Under the pieces are notes generated by a model. The model searched no databases and was not told the DNA's origin. It saw only the letters and a list, made by a program, of their open reading frames with translations. The position numbers were made by a program, and so were the translations under genes. Positions 49,288-62,389 of a stretch of 64,000 nucleotides of DNA are shown here, piece after piece (the first letter of the stretch is position 1; each line of letters begins with the position of its first letter). Location: assembly GCA_027405735.1 (NCBI GenBank), contig JAPEHQ010000016.1:992001-1056000 (forward strand), given 5' to 3'. The stretch is from Mucor racemosus. Lineage: Eukaryota; Mucoromycota; Mucoromycetes; Mucorales; Mucoraceae.

Positions 49288-52200
49288 TTAAGCCCAAAGT
49301 TGTTCCAAAGATTTACATGATGCGGAAATAGCAGGCTTTGCGAATTTATCATTAGTTGCGATCGATAAGATTAATTCTGTATCCCACACCTTCTTCAGCT
49401 AAATTAACAAAAAAAAAATTAGTATAATGCAAAACAATTCATAAAAAAAATAAAACTTACATCCACTGTCTCGGGTGCAACCTTTTTGTGAAGTCTAACA
49501 ATCAATGTTACGAATCTCAAATAATTCTTCATATTTTCATAATCTAATGCTTTGTCTTCGTCCTTTACAGATAATTCAATGGTAGATTTCACTGATTCAG
49601 CAATCTTGGGGACTAATTTAAGGAATTTTTCATTATATACATCTGATTTCTTGCCAACAGTACGTTGAATGATAACGGATGTCCATTTACATGCCATGGA
49701 GAGTCTATAGATATTGGCACAATGAGCACGGTTCAAGAATGTTACAAGAGTTTCGAGCATATCCCAAGAGCTCAAAGGGTAACGCTGTAACATTTGTTGG
49801 ATGATACTAGGGTGGTAAGGTGTAGATTTTTTGCTTAAATATAATTTAGCTGAATCACTGTAAATGGCATTGAATTTGACAACAGCTTTTTTGGTATTTG
49901 CAGGTGTTTCCTTGTTGATCTCGAAATCAGCACCGCCCAAAATACATTTACGCAAATAGAGAGACAAATGATTACACATTTCAGAGAGTTCCTTGGAAGT
50001 TGATTGCTTGGCAAAATCATGGACAGCTTGAACAACATCAAACACAAAATCAGCTTGTTCTTTAGGATATTCAGTAGACTTGGAAAGACGGTTCTTTAAG
50101 AAAGCAACAACCTTTTCAACAAATTGGTTGGTAACAGATTTAGAAGGTGTAGCACGAATAATGTTTAAAAGAGGTACAATCAATGTCAAAACAAGAGGGT
50201 TAGTGGGGTTCTTGCGAGCATAAATTACAATAAGACCCATAACATTGTTCTTGAAATGAACGACATTTTGTTGCATAGTAATCTTATCATCCTTAATAAT
50301 CTTCTTTTGTCTGAATACTTCAGCTAACTTTTCATCGAAAGCGGCCATAGCATCATCATCCAAATCTTCATCCAATTCATCATCGACAGCATTGATACCT
50401 TGAGCCTTCATAGCCTCTTCAATCTTTTGACGAAGTTCCTCATCAACATCTCCTTCGTCATCCTCAGATTCGGCGTCATCAATAGCATCCATATCAATCA
50501 TCTCGACATCGTCATCCTCGGAATCTTCATCTTCGTCATCTCCAAAGAGTCCATCATCTTGCTTGTCTTCACCAGAAGCCAAAATGTTAAGAAGCATTTC
50601 AAGAGATTGCTTGGTCAACTTATGGGAGAAAATCTCAAATACTTGTTCAGCAAGGTTCTTGAGAACAGGAGATTCGTTTGTCAAGAAAGAGATGAGAATA
50701 TCGACAATGACATCAATAGGATCGAGTTGTTCTTCTTGTTCTTCTTCAGTCTTCTTGGCCTTCTTCTTTTGTGTCTTTTTGGCAGCACTGAAAGTCTTTT
50801 CATAACAATCAGTTAATTCAGTCAAAACAGAAACGCCTTCAGATTCATTGATCAAGGTATGAAGAACAATGTTGAGGAAAAGAATTTCAAAACCACGTTC
50901 AACACTATCATGAACTTCATTCTTGTCCAACTTGGCAATCTTGGCTCTGAGTTCCTTGACAATCTTAACAGCCTTATCGGTAGCTGCACGAGTCTTGGTA
51001 GAAGGAGTAGCACGAGAAGTCAACTTTTTGTTCTTTTGAAGAGTTTGATAGATTTCAAATGCTTGATAAGCCCATAACTCGCCATTGTTAGTAATACCTT
51101 GCAATTTACGAGTCTTGATGGGAGCAGTAGCAGCAGTAGCTTGTTGCATAGGAGGCAATTTGCTAAGAGCAACAAGAACAGCTTGGAAACGATCTTGACA
51201 AAGCTTAACAGTAGCATCAGACAAAGCAGGACTAGGCTTGTGGAGACCAGTCAAGTAAGACTTGACCTTATCAGCAGTTTTAACCTCAAAGAAAGCATGA
51301 AGCATCAAGAATTGAACAAGTTGAGTAACCCAATCCTCTTCCTTGGGGATCTTTGCATTGGTAACCAACAAGGTCATTTGTGTCAAGGCCCATTCACGGT
51401 TAGAGTTGCTGGAGCTTTCATCGCTCTTTACAAATGTTTGAGCAAGGAATTCGAGGTAAGATTTAATACCTTCAGTATCCATAGTAGTCAATAAATTCTC
51501 GACAGTCTTGGTACGAGTGATACGATCAAAGTTTTGATGGCCATTATCACCCAAAAGTTGAGTAATCAATGCAAAACCAACTTGTTTATTCTCCTCTGCA
51601 ACATTTTGAATAACTTGAGCCTGTATCAAAGACAAAATCAATATACCGCACATGAATACAATATCAAATTACACTTACAGTATGTCTAGCAGCTCTGTTC
51701 AAGAAACGATCTTCGGAAGACAAGTTGTTGATAAAAGTTCGCATAAAGTTAGCAGTGAAAATCAAGGGCATTTGTTCAGAAGAAAGGCGGCGTAAAACCT
51801 TTTCAACGAGTTGGAAACCCCAATATTTACGACCATGAGAAGAGTTCTTTTCAAACATGGTGTCTAGTTTCGAGATTAATAAATGAATCCATATCATTAA
51901 ACCGTTTACAACAACTTACTATCAACAGCAACAGTCCAGAATTCTTGGAAAGAAGCAATGTTCTTGGGTTGAGACTTTTCGAAATAAACAGCAAGAATGG
52001 GATCCCAAACAGAATGAAGTTGAGGCTTCCAATCAGCCAAAGCTTCTTGAGTATCTACAGGGATTTCTCTAAGAATACCAGCTAAAATGTTCAAATTGGC
52101 AGCATCCAAGATTGTTGTGCTCTTCAAGTTGGCTAATTGAGCAGATAAATCAACATTTTCGAGCTTTTGTTGAATAGCAAGGACAAGATTGAGTTGATCA

Positions 52201-52968
52201 ACGTTGATGACAGGACCATTCAAGAACAATTCCTTGATCTTTTCAACGACCTCTGTTTGATGCTCTGTATCCTTCAACTATATAAAAATCAAATTGACAT
52301 GTCAATATACCTAGATTAGATCCATCAGCAACTAAATCAACTTACATAAGGAAGGATGTTAATAACAACATGATGGCATACTTCGGCGAGATAAGATTTA
52401 GATGTAGCCATTTCATGTAAGCTTTCAATAATTCTAACAATGTCTTCGGTGGTGGTTGAAGATCTAGCAATCATACCGGCAGCTACAATGGACATTAAAC
52501 CGAAAAGACGACCAAATAACATATCACGGGTCTCATCACCACTCATTGCTCCAGTACGTTCTGTATATTGAAATAAAAGATCGAGAACAAGTTTGATTGA
52601 AACAACATCGACAATGGCAAGGAGCTAAAAAAAAATATATATATAAAAATGTTAAATGTGAATGAAATTTAAGCATTGGGAGATCAATTTCTTACTTCAG
52701 TCAAGGCCAAAGAGAAACCTTGACGAGCACCTTGTCTTGAAGAAGGAAGACCACGAAGCAAACGACGAACAGCATAAGAAACATCGGAAGCACAGAGAAG
52801 GTCGAGCTTTTCTTCAGTATCTGCAATGTCATTCTTATTTTCCAAAGTTTCCTCATGGTTCTTTTGAAAATCGGCCAAAGTCTTGATCAAAGAAAGTGCT
52901 GCTGTTTGTCTAGCACTAGGATCAAAAGAAGCGAGGTCCCAATAAAGTTGGAGTGTGGTAGTAGCCAT
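49288..52968 (-). CDS. POL5: Pol5/Myb-binding protein 1A-like nucleolar protein (DNA polymerase phi family)
   Basis: Nucleolar HEAT-repeat protein needed for rRNA synthesis and ribosome assembly; despite the name it is not a working DNA polymerase. Six exons, roughly 1,100 residues. Start MATTTLQLYWDLASFDPSAR at 52968. The N-terminal family signature RRLLRGLPSSRQGARQGFSL (around 52760-52700) is followed by MLFGRLFGLMS, NILPYLKDTEHQ, KYWGFQLVEK and NRAARHTV, then a long helical region. An acidic block (EDEDSEDDDVEMIDMDAIDD, around 50540-50460) is typical of Pol5/MYBBP1A. The last intron near 49400-49458 joins PETVD to LKKVWDTELIL and the protein ends KSLEQLWA. Strong family match. Confidence 0.93.
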
Positions 52969-54293
52969 TATATGGGTTTAATGAACTTCGAAATGTCAAA
53001 AAAATTAAACAAGACAGCGAGAAAAAAAAAGTTCAAAAGGGTTTGAGGGGTGGCTGAGTACTTGGTGACTCTTTTTGCAAGGCTTTCGATACCAAATGAA
53101 CATAGATTCAAGTGCCGAGTAAAGATAATTCAAGCAGCAAGTAGTAAATCAAAGAATCAATGAGGTTCAAATGTCGAAAATACAATTTTCTGGACGAAAA
53201 ACGATAAAACAGATCAAAAATAAACTCAATTGTCTACAAGTTACAAGCCAGTTGTGCTGTTGAATAAGATTACCATGATATACTTTTGATTAATTATTGA
53301 TTTTATTTGAGCTACGAGACCATTGGTCAAAACAGCTACATCTATTAGTAGATTTTTCAGTTTGCGGAAAAACTGTTTCTCCTACGAAAAATGCCATAGA
53401 AAACTATAAATATTGTGTTTTTTTAGAAATAAAAAATTATGATAGCACAATTATATGCTACTTAATTTATTTTACATATTTTTTGGATTTAGATATTACA
53501 GTTATTTTGAGATAAAATCCTTTAAGAATGAAGATTGTTGCGTTTTTCAAGCAGACTGAATTATTTCAATGTCCGTCAATATCCTGATCGTACAAATTTG
53601 GTTTGATCTACTGCTTCAAAAAGTCTTCAAATACATCAAAAAGCTATTAATAGTATAGTTGAGGTTGTTGGGATATGGGATATATGTATATGTCGTTTTT
53701 TTCCGGAACTAAACAGAATTTGACTCGAAATGGTGTATATTTCAACGTTATCGGCTTCATTGGATATAACAATAATGCATTTTGTGAAGAATAAATGCTG
53801 AAAAAGATTTTCAATAGTTTTTATAACGAAGACTAGGTTGAATCTAAAACATGAGGAGATATTTACTAGTTAAAACAAAGGAATGTCCACCTTTTTCTCT
53901 TGAAAAGCTATAAATATGTTTGTGAAAATGTCAACATCAATACTTAAATTTAGCCCTCCAAAAAAGAAGTTAGTATCCCATAAACATGTGCATTACACTT
54001 TGAAATTGTGCGATGAGTTTAAGATGATTAGATTATAAATGTAAGATTATATGAGCAAATACATGTAGCATACTGATCGAAATAAATGACGTGGTCAATC
54101 AATGAACAAAGACAAAAAAGAATACAATCAAAGGTTAATGTGGCTTTATTTTGTACAAAATCAGTTTGATGATGGAATTATTCATTTACTTGCAACAAAA
54201 TCAGATTGATGATGATGATGATGGAATTAATTATTTACTTACAACAAATAAAGTTATAATATCATTCATTTTGCTACAACAAAGAAGAGAAAT
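52969..54293. other. Intergenic downstream of the zinc-ribbon gene
   Basis: Holds the POL5 promoter near 52970-53100. The rest is AT-rich with no supported gene; a GATGAT run lies near 54211. Confidence 0.45.
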
Positions 54294-55370
54294 TTACATG
54301 AAAAGGTCATTATAATCTTCCATCCATGAAAGTTCTTCGGTTTGGTTTTGTAATGAAGAAGGATTTACATTGTCAACTGTGAGTAGGGATTCGATGTCAT
54401 TGAGGGTATAGTCTGCTGTTGTTGGGGAATTATTTGAAGGAACCTTGGCAATTTTAGCTGCAGCCATTGGTGGTAAGCATAAGCCTGATACAGGAGGAGT
54501 TGTTGGATCAATAGCCTTACCGGGAGGAGGAGGAGCTTTTTGAGTTATATCTGAATAAAAATTTAGTAATTGAGATATTATAGGGTCTAATCCCATAATT
54601 GACTCACTATGATTTAATTGATTTGACAAAGCTTCATTAAATATGCTACTGGTTGGTGAAGGCAATGAAAAGTCAAATATGCTCATAGCTGATGATGTGG
54701 ATGGTGATGTAGTAGTAATAGTAGTAGGTGTTGTTGTTGATGATGAGGATGCTGTGGATGATGCTGATAATTTTAAATCTTGATAATCAACTTCAGGAGG
54801 TGGAGTAAAAGATGATAACTCGCTAAATGATGTGGCTGATTGCTCCTTATTGGTATTTACCTGAGGTGGTGTATTGATTTGTAAATCAGTTTTAGCTGTT
54901 GATGTTGCTGCTACTATCACTTCTTCTACCGAAGCATCAGAATCTGATGATTTTGTTAAATTTAATTGATCTTTCTGCTTCTTTTCAGAAGAAGAGCTTG
55001 AAGCAGGCTTATAGGAGCCAGTTCTAGCTTTCTTTGCAGATTTAGCATTATTATTATCATCTGGTGTTGGCAAAGCAACAGTGTTAGATAATGAAGATGC
55101 TTTATTATTTTTTTTACTGTACCGTATGAAACTTGTGTTGGGAGTCTCAATATTAAGCCCCTCTGCACTTTGTTCATTAAACGGATAACTACACTATAAA
55201 ATGTATTAGTAAATAAGATCATTCGCGTTTCAAATTATATATATATTCAAAATACTTACATCTTTACTTTCACACATGCTAATCTCGCAGTCAATGTTAA
55301 TGATAAATCTCTCTACTTGAGAGCTGCATTGAGGACAAATACTTGAGAGTCTTCTCTTTGTGTTGGTCAT
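54294..55370 (-). CDS. Hypothetical protein with N-terminal four-cysteine zinc ribbon
   Basis: Start MTNTKRRLSSICPQCSSQV at 55370. A short intron near 55200-55260 joins CESKD to CSYPFNEQ. The N-terminus carries CPQC, then CEISMCESKDCSYPF; the C..C and C-x4-C-x-YP pattern resembles the small zinc ribbon of USPL1-like proteins, but this is only a motif resemblance. The rest is disordered: a basic KSAKKARTGS stretch, Ser/Thr-rich linkers, Pro-rich KAPPPPGKAIDP, and an acidic/hydrophobic C-terminus SWMEDYNDLFM that could be an activation-type motif. A nuclear role is possible but unproven. It is divergent from the DUF4203 gene, with 486 bp between starts. Confidence 0.72.
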
Positions 55371-55856
55371 TATTTTTTGTTATATTGGATATAAAGAAAT
55401 AGTAAAAACGAACGCTGCGGTTAGCTTTAAAAGTATCGAAAAAATTGATTTACGCAACAAGCCACTGTTGTGTACATCTCCTTCGAGTCACATAACGCAT
55501 ATGCACTACGATGCAGCACATTGACCTTCAATTGAATCGATTGCCGTGAATCTGTTTAAAAACGTACGATGATTCTATTTTTAATTAAAGATATATTTGA
55601 TCTATAGTTTAATAAATAAATAATAATGATGATTTGCTATTTTTATGTTGTACAACAAACTTCTTTTACATGCCTTGGTATTGAAAAACATTGCTCTTAA
55701 TAAGGAAAATCCCAAAATGCATTTCATAGCAAGTTACACATTAAAGTGAGCTTGCGCATTAATGGAAGTTTGAAAACATTTGCCTGATATAAATATCAAA
55801 TCTTTCTTGTTGTTATCATTATTCATTGTCTCTTTTCATCCTTCAATTGAACTATA
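55371..55856. promoter_or_regulatory. Bidirectional promoter region
   Basis: 486 bp between two divergent start codons. A TATAAATATC stretch lies near 55788, about 70 bases before the DUF4203 ATG. Confidence 0.5.
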
Positions 55857-57210
55857 ATGAAATTACATTTACTACTATTATTACTATTATTAGCGTCCAC
55901 AGCTGTTTATGCAATTGTAATTCAACCACAACCAACTCGTACAGCAGATGGAGGAGCAATCATAAAGAGAAACCAAGGTTTACCTACACCTGCTCCTAAA
56001 AGATTTGCTAAAAGAGATTTAGAAGAATCCTTAAGTTTATATGAAAATTGGGCAAATGATTGTAATAGTAACAACGACAATAATGTCAAAGTTGCTGTTT
56101 CTGATTTGAATAATCTCTGGCAAACTGTAACAAGCACCGTTTACTGTGGAAACGGAAATGTTAAAACTGTTACCAAGACAGTTACTGCTACAAAATCCAA
56201 AACTACTACCAAGAGTAGTGGTGGAAGCGGAAGCAGTAGTGGAAGCAAGACTTCATGTGATGATAAATGTTGGAGTACTTACTTATGGCGTAAGATTCAA
56301 AACATGCATACTTCCTACTAAAATACAGTACTAATATTCTTATTTTACAGACACTTATGGTTACGGTATTTCTGTTGCTCAAGGTTTTACTGGCACTGTC
56401 ATGATGTTGATAGGCCTTTACTTTTTGATCTTTGGTTTTAGTTCCTTCAGAGGCACTTTGGCTGCAGTTGGTTTTGTATTTTTTGGTAAATATCATCTAA
56501 ATCAAGCCTCATATATATATATATATATATATTCAAATATTAACAAACTTTTGTTACAGCACTCATGACGTGGATCGGCCTTGTCAATAACGAACCATTG
56601 TACGGCTATCCTCATAATGAAATCGTTTATACCTGTGTCAGCGTTGGGCTTGGTCTCGTTGGTGCTTTCTTGTTTGTCTTCTTATTCGGTATTTCATTAT
56701 ATTTTATTGGCGGTCTTGCCGGTCTTTTCCTTGCCGTATTCATCTTATCATGGAAAGAGAATTTAGTGATTCAAATTGTAAGTCTAAAAACATGCGCTTG
56801 AATGCTGTAAAAACAAACAAATACTAAACTTTAATTCAATAATAAAGGCTGTAGCACGTATTTGCTTTATCGTTGGCATGGGTGTTGTGTTTGGTATCTT
56901 GCTGATTCTCGCTGAAAGTTACATAGTGATTTTCTGTACGGCATTTATTGGTGGCTATTTGTTTATACTGGGCTTGGATCTATTTATTCATACTGGTTTG
57001 ATCAACGCTTTTCTATCTATATTTGATGGCAACAAGAACCATGTCAATGTATATATTATTAGAACCCCTGTCTATGTCTTGCTTGCTTTTGTCATTGTAC
57101 TCACTTTGGGCTCTTTTGGATGGCAATATTACTGGAACATTATTTCAAGAAAGACGCAATTTGGTGTTCATATTGAAAAAAAGAAGCCTGCGGCTGATGA
57201 GAAGAAGTAA
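55857..57210 (+). CDS. DUF4203 / TMEM198-like multi-pass membrane protein
   Basis: Four exons with clean GT-AG borders: first exon 55857-56289, second from 56352, third from about 56562, and a last exon ending at 57210. A signal peptide ([19 protein letters not shown]) precedes a secreted/luminal Thr/Ser-rich region with KR dibasic sites and Cys pairs (NDCNSNN, SCDDKC). Then come seven or so hydrophobic segments, including GFTGTVMMLIGLYFLIFGF, FIGGYLFILGLDLFIHTG and RTPVYVLLAFVIVLTLGSFG, and a Lys-rich tail IEKKKPAADEKK. The Gly-rich membrane block matches DUF4203 (TM7SF3/TMEM198 group). Transport or signalling function unknown. Confidence 0.88.
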
Positions 57211-57944
57211 TATTGTATATTTTATACATCTTAGTTGACTCTTTTGAACACGATCTTTCCTATTTTTCCAAATCTTTCGCATCATTTTATTTTAATCAAG
57301 ATACTATTTTTATTAAATGTCAATAAAATTTACATACACGCATCATATCCATTATATATCTACATTCAGCTGCATGCACATACCCAAATAGATACATGTT
57401 ATCATGTTAAAATTTTACTTGGATTTTTTCTCATATGAATCTGATTTTATAAATTGCGCGATATACTTTTAACCATTTATTTATCCATATATATCTAATA
57501 ATCCTCAAGACTTTTTTGGTCCAAATACGCAAAAGTAAAGGTGCAATTTGGGCCATGGTTCTTGTGTGTTTTTAAAGTTTTGTGAAGCTTTTGGCACTTG
57601 CAATATCCAGAAATTCAATGGCAACTAAATAGCTCTTCCTTTCAGCCAATTGAAAAAAATGTAATAGGGCTATATATATATATGTATATATATACCTGAT
57701 TAATTTTTAAATATAGTAATGTTCATATATTTTCTGTATATACACCAATATTAATCTATCAACATATTAATTTCAAGTGTAAGGTTTATGCAGTTTATTA
57801 GCTTTCTAAATGTTATCAAAGAGAAAAACCGAGGTTGATTCTATACATAATCTTTAGTACTGCTATTAGAGCATGAATAAAAAACGCAAATAATTTAAAA
57901 TATATATAGTTGTAATTTATATGCATCTTAACCTATAGAAAATA
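57211..57944. other. 3' flank of the DUF4203 gene
   Basis: AT-rich, TA-repeat near 57672-57696, no gene. Confidence 0.45.
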
Positions 57945-58403
57945 GCTTACGAGAAATATAATACCTTAAGCACTGCAAAATAGGCATAAATTGGCCGCAT
58001 TATGTTACTTGTTCCTGAAAATGTTTTATATCTCACAAATGACTCTAAAATAAGCGAAGTTATCTAAAAAAAATATGCTCGACTGACCATTCTCGCTTTA
58101 CTTATTTTTTTCATTAAATAATGCCAGTATATATTTATGTCAATGTACTTGAAATGATTAGCTTTAATCCAAAAACAAGTATCCAAAAATATCTTATCTT
58201 TTGCAGCTGGTATAACTTTTTCAGTGCTAATGCTTCAGATTATTACGCGTATTTCACTGCTAAAGAATTGAAAACTTTGAGCCTTAATATCTCTGCAAAG
58301 AAATAGGCTATACCAACATTTTTTAATAATAAAACTTATTTGTTTTGATGTATTCTATATCATATTTTAGTATAAAAAAATTCTGAGCACTTTTATTTTT
58401 TTT
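57945..58403 (+). repeat. Family C, 5' part only
   Basis: Matches 4790-5250 and 37350-37800 (CCAAAAACAAGTATCC, TTACGCGTATTTCACTG, TTCTGAGCACTTTTATTTTT). It stops exactly where the CACTA-like element begins, so the element probably inserted into this copy. Confidence 0.75.
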
Positions 58404-60300
58404 CATTACGGCCGACCTGTTGTGCTACACAAGATGATTTCGTTGTGCCCAGATGGGCTGCACACTATAGTCTGAGATGTTGTGCCCACTGAATATGGTT
58501 AAAAAGATAACAATATGCACATGGGTACAACAAAAGACACTGCACACGAGCACAACGCTAAGCCTGTATGTGCAGAATTATAGATTCTGTCCGTGTGCAT
58601 AACATTAATCCCATGTGTGCATAATAGTAGAATTATTACCCATAAACATATCATTATCCCTATTTGTACATAATAATAAAATCTGACCTTGAGCATAGTG
58701 AGCTGATCGTATGGGCACAAATTGGTTTGTACATGAGCATCGCGCCGTTCTCAAGATTCTATGGCATTTTTTTACTGGAATAGGTTTTTAAATTACATTT
58801 GCTTTTATTAATATATGCTATATGTAGTTATATAGACAATACAATTCAATACGTTGTTGATGTAGAGCAATACATGCAAGAACCAATATATTTACAATTA
58901 TCTATCATCATTTGTAAATATGTTTATAGCTATAATGTTTACAGCAACAATGGTTTTTGCTCGAGCATAAACTTAAATAACACTTACTGCTTAAATTTAT
59001 ATGCAAGCCAAATCTAAGATTATAGATGTTACTTTATCACTCATAAAATTTAAACAAATTAACCTTCTTTAAACTTACTATTTTAGTTTACGATTGTCAG
59101 CTGTAAAAAGATTTGTTTTCAAGTATATAGTAGCCACGATCGAAACTATGATTATTAGACAAAACATTAGGTTATTCTTTTTTTTTATTTCGATATCATT
59201 TGAAATTTTATCACTTTTCTGAAACATTTCGTGAGTTTGTAGCCACTTCTAGCTTTTCATTGAGTGGATATGAATATCATTGCCTTTGATTTGATCTGGT
59301 AATCAAGAGATACGTCCAACGATACAGTAGTAAATAATGCTATTTGATCTTAGAATGCAGTTAAATAAAAATATCAGTCTCTAATATAGACTGCTACATA
59401 TATTAAAAACATTAGTTTTTTATGTTGTTAGAATGCGCATTCAAATAAAACAAAAGAATACCAGCTTGATAGTCTGATATGCCATATCAAACGGTGAATA
59501 TATCCTTGGAATATGAAAATAAAAAGGGAGAAACAACAAACGTAGAAAAGGATTTTCAAGGCTTTACATTATTATTTAGCTCAATTAAAAACCCTGCTAA
59601 ATTGTACATTTCAGCCTATGTAAATGCAGCATTACAGTGCATCAACCCATAAACTAAAGAAAATAGGCAATATCTGTTACTATAATAGAAGCATAAAATT
59701 TTTTACTAGAAAAACCGCCTGTCATATCATACATTCATTAAAAAATTGCAAAAGCGAACCCGTAGAGCGACGCTGTAATTGAGCATAGCATGATTGAACG
59801 ACTAAGTCTCTTATATTATGGTATATCTAAGTTTTAAATAAAAAAGCGTTTCTTTTTTTTTAACTTTTATTATATTTAACCACGTGTGGTCTGAAAATTC
59901 AGTTTTTGTAGCGGACATTTTCGGGACTCATTTTACCCTTACCAACACTCATGATTTTGATCAAAAAACAGAAAAATCAAATTTTGATACCAAAATCGAC
60001 GTTTAAATACATTACATTGTGAGAGAAAATTGTAGGCATAACTAACACGCATTTGATAAAAACTTAATATCAAGCATTAAGTAATGAAACTTTGCACTTT
60101 TGCCCGAAAAACGGTTTTTTGATTAAAGGATTTTCATATAATATTTTGCAATAGAAATGCTCGTTATTTTTTATTAAGCAGATAGAGCGCTAAATTCTGT
60201 ATATGTGTATATTTTTTGTTTTTATAATTGGTAGTATAATTCACTCTAGATTTGCAAAAACAGAAAAAGAAAATTAAAAAATGTCAAAATTGATGATCTG

Positions 60301-61029
60301 TGCAGTGGAATTACATACTAAAAACGCTTGATAAAATAAAAACAACCTAAATTTCAAGTGTCGCTCATAAAATATGATGCCACTTGAAATGTGAACAACG
60401 ATAATAAACAAACGCTTCAATTGAACACAATAACAAACGCATGCTAAAAATATGAAATACCCTTTTTGAACCATACATGTCGTGTAGATGATAGCACCCT
60501 TGATCACGGCGCAATCAATTACACAAATGACATATATATCAAAACAGGATTCTATCCAAATCAATAATGATAATAAACAAAGATATCAATTTAGTCAACT
60601 ACTCATCTATATCGTAGTTGCACTATCAATATAAATAAGATTCAAGCATATAAAAACTACCCCTTAAAAAATTAAGGTTACATAAAATAGATATAACAGA
60701 AATAAACAAAAACAACCATTTCCCAAAAGGTCGATATTGTCACACTTGACATACAATCCCTTATGGTCAATGCTCTATACAATTTACCCCTTAAAATATC
60801 AAATCAATAACAATGTACTCAAAACTGGAAGATTACTAAATATACATCCAGTCAAGTCTGATGGTATCCAAGTTCTCTAAATCACTATAAATACCCTCAT
60901 ACTTTTCAATTATTTTAACTCTTGAGAAATCTTTTGTAATAAAAACTTTAGCTGATTATAATTGTATTTCTACTGCTTTTATTTTTATATTTTTTTTATT
61001 TTAGTAAATTAACATCGTAATCTACTGCA
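60301..61029 (+). mobile_element. Solo LTR with 5-bp target-site duplication (ATCTG)
   Basis: 729 bp starting TGCAGTGG and ending CTACTGCA (TG...CA with inverted TGCAGT/ACTGCA). It is flanked by ATCTG at 60296-60300 and 61030-61034. Removing it restores the GATCTGGACA seen in other copies of element A. A TATA-like CTATAAATACC lies near 60888 and AATAAAA near 60940. Nearly the same sequence is at 63077-63804. Confidence 0.93.
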
Positions 61030-61274
61030 ATCTGGACAAGAATAATTTTCGAAATTAATATTCCGCTTATAAGCCTTGTAAATCTTAAAAATAAGATATT
61101 TTATAATACTTGAGAACGCTTTCAAGGATTTACGATGCTGTACCCACTTGATTCAAGCTTATTACTGTAAATATTTATATATGTTAATATTGTGTGGTAG
61201 TTTATTTGATGATAATATAGTCTTACTTTATAATTAATGCACTAGAGATGATTTAAATTTAGTTTTAGTCTTAC

Positions 61275-61384
61275 CCCTCCAACATCATCATAAACATAAA
61301 CAAGGCCATCACTGAAGCCTATTGCCACCTTTTTGCCCTCTTTGTCCCAAGCCAATTTATTCAATGCTTTACCAGAACAAACTT
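61275..61384 (-). pseudogene. Captured dynein intermediate chain fragment
   Basis: Minus strand encodes KALNKLAWDKEGKK, VAIGFSDGLVYVYDDVGG and is followed by a GTAAGA-like donor. It differs from the inverted-repeat copies by several amino acid changes and one extra codon, and has no stop over these ~34 codons. It is shorter upstream. Confidence 0.78.
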
Positions 61385-61749
61385 ACTTTTTGTTGCATCC
61401 ACAGATCTGGGTGCATTCCTTGGTTAAGATTACGACACAGTTTGATATGTTAAATTCTACATTATTGCTGTATATTATGTTATGAAGCTCCGTTTATACA
61501 AGAATGTGGAACTAGTGTGTGTCACCTGAGACTTGATTGGATATATGTATATATATAAATAGACTCCTTTAAACAGGTCATATAATTAGAGAATGTGAAT
61601 ATAAAAGAAGATGGTTCGATCTTATAATAAAGTTCTTTAGTTTTAGTGTGCTCTTTCATTTTATAACAGTTTTCCTTTATTTTTATTAAATGATTTAGTA
61701 CATATTTTAGCTTTGAGATTAATATAATCTCCTGGCGTAACACTTTTGA

Positions 61750-61935
61750 CCTATAAAAATTGATTTATTAGTAAAATCAACTATTAATAACAAGCTAATA
61801 TATAATAATTATGGTGTGTCACCTTTGATAGTTGGTAGTGATATACAGGACAACATTTTGTTTTCCTCTTCTTAGCTATTGGCCACTACTTAATAGAAAT
61901 AAATGCTTTTTAGAAACTAAATAGACTAACACGAG
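61750..61935 (-). repeat. Repeat family E, copy 2
   Basis: Reverse-complement match to 6843-7010 with roughly one difference in eight bases in the parts compared. Confidence 0.65.
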
Positions 61936-62389
61936 TTTATTCATTCATTCAAATCAAGTCAACACTATACATACTTTTATAACCACCAATGTTTTTTAGA
62001 TGTTGACTTTAGACCAAAAAAGCATTAATTATAACGTAGATGATGGAACAAATGACTAAGTCTTGGATGTTTTTTTTGTTCGAAAAAGATATTATAAAGT
62101 GCCCTAACATTAACAGTTAATGATTCATTTCCAAATAAACAATAGGAAAAACATGTACTTGTACCTGCTACTTGATTTCAGTTTATAAAAAAATATTGAT
62201 CTTTTAGTTGTAGTTTTAAACATAAATAAAAGTGTAGAGAAGAAAGAAAAGTAATTCTAAATCAGTTAATTTTGTGTGTTACAAGCAGAAATCTACAAAG
62301 GCATAAACACTTTTAGTGTTGCCAAACAAGTTGTTGCCGTTGTTCCCATTTGGTCCCCGAAAGAAGAACATGATGGGCAGAACTCTTTC

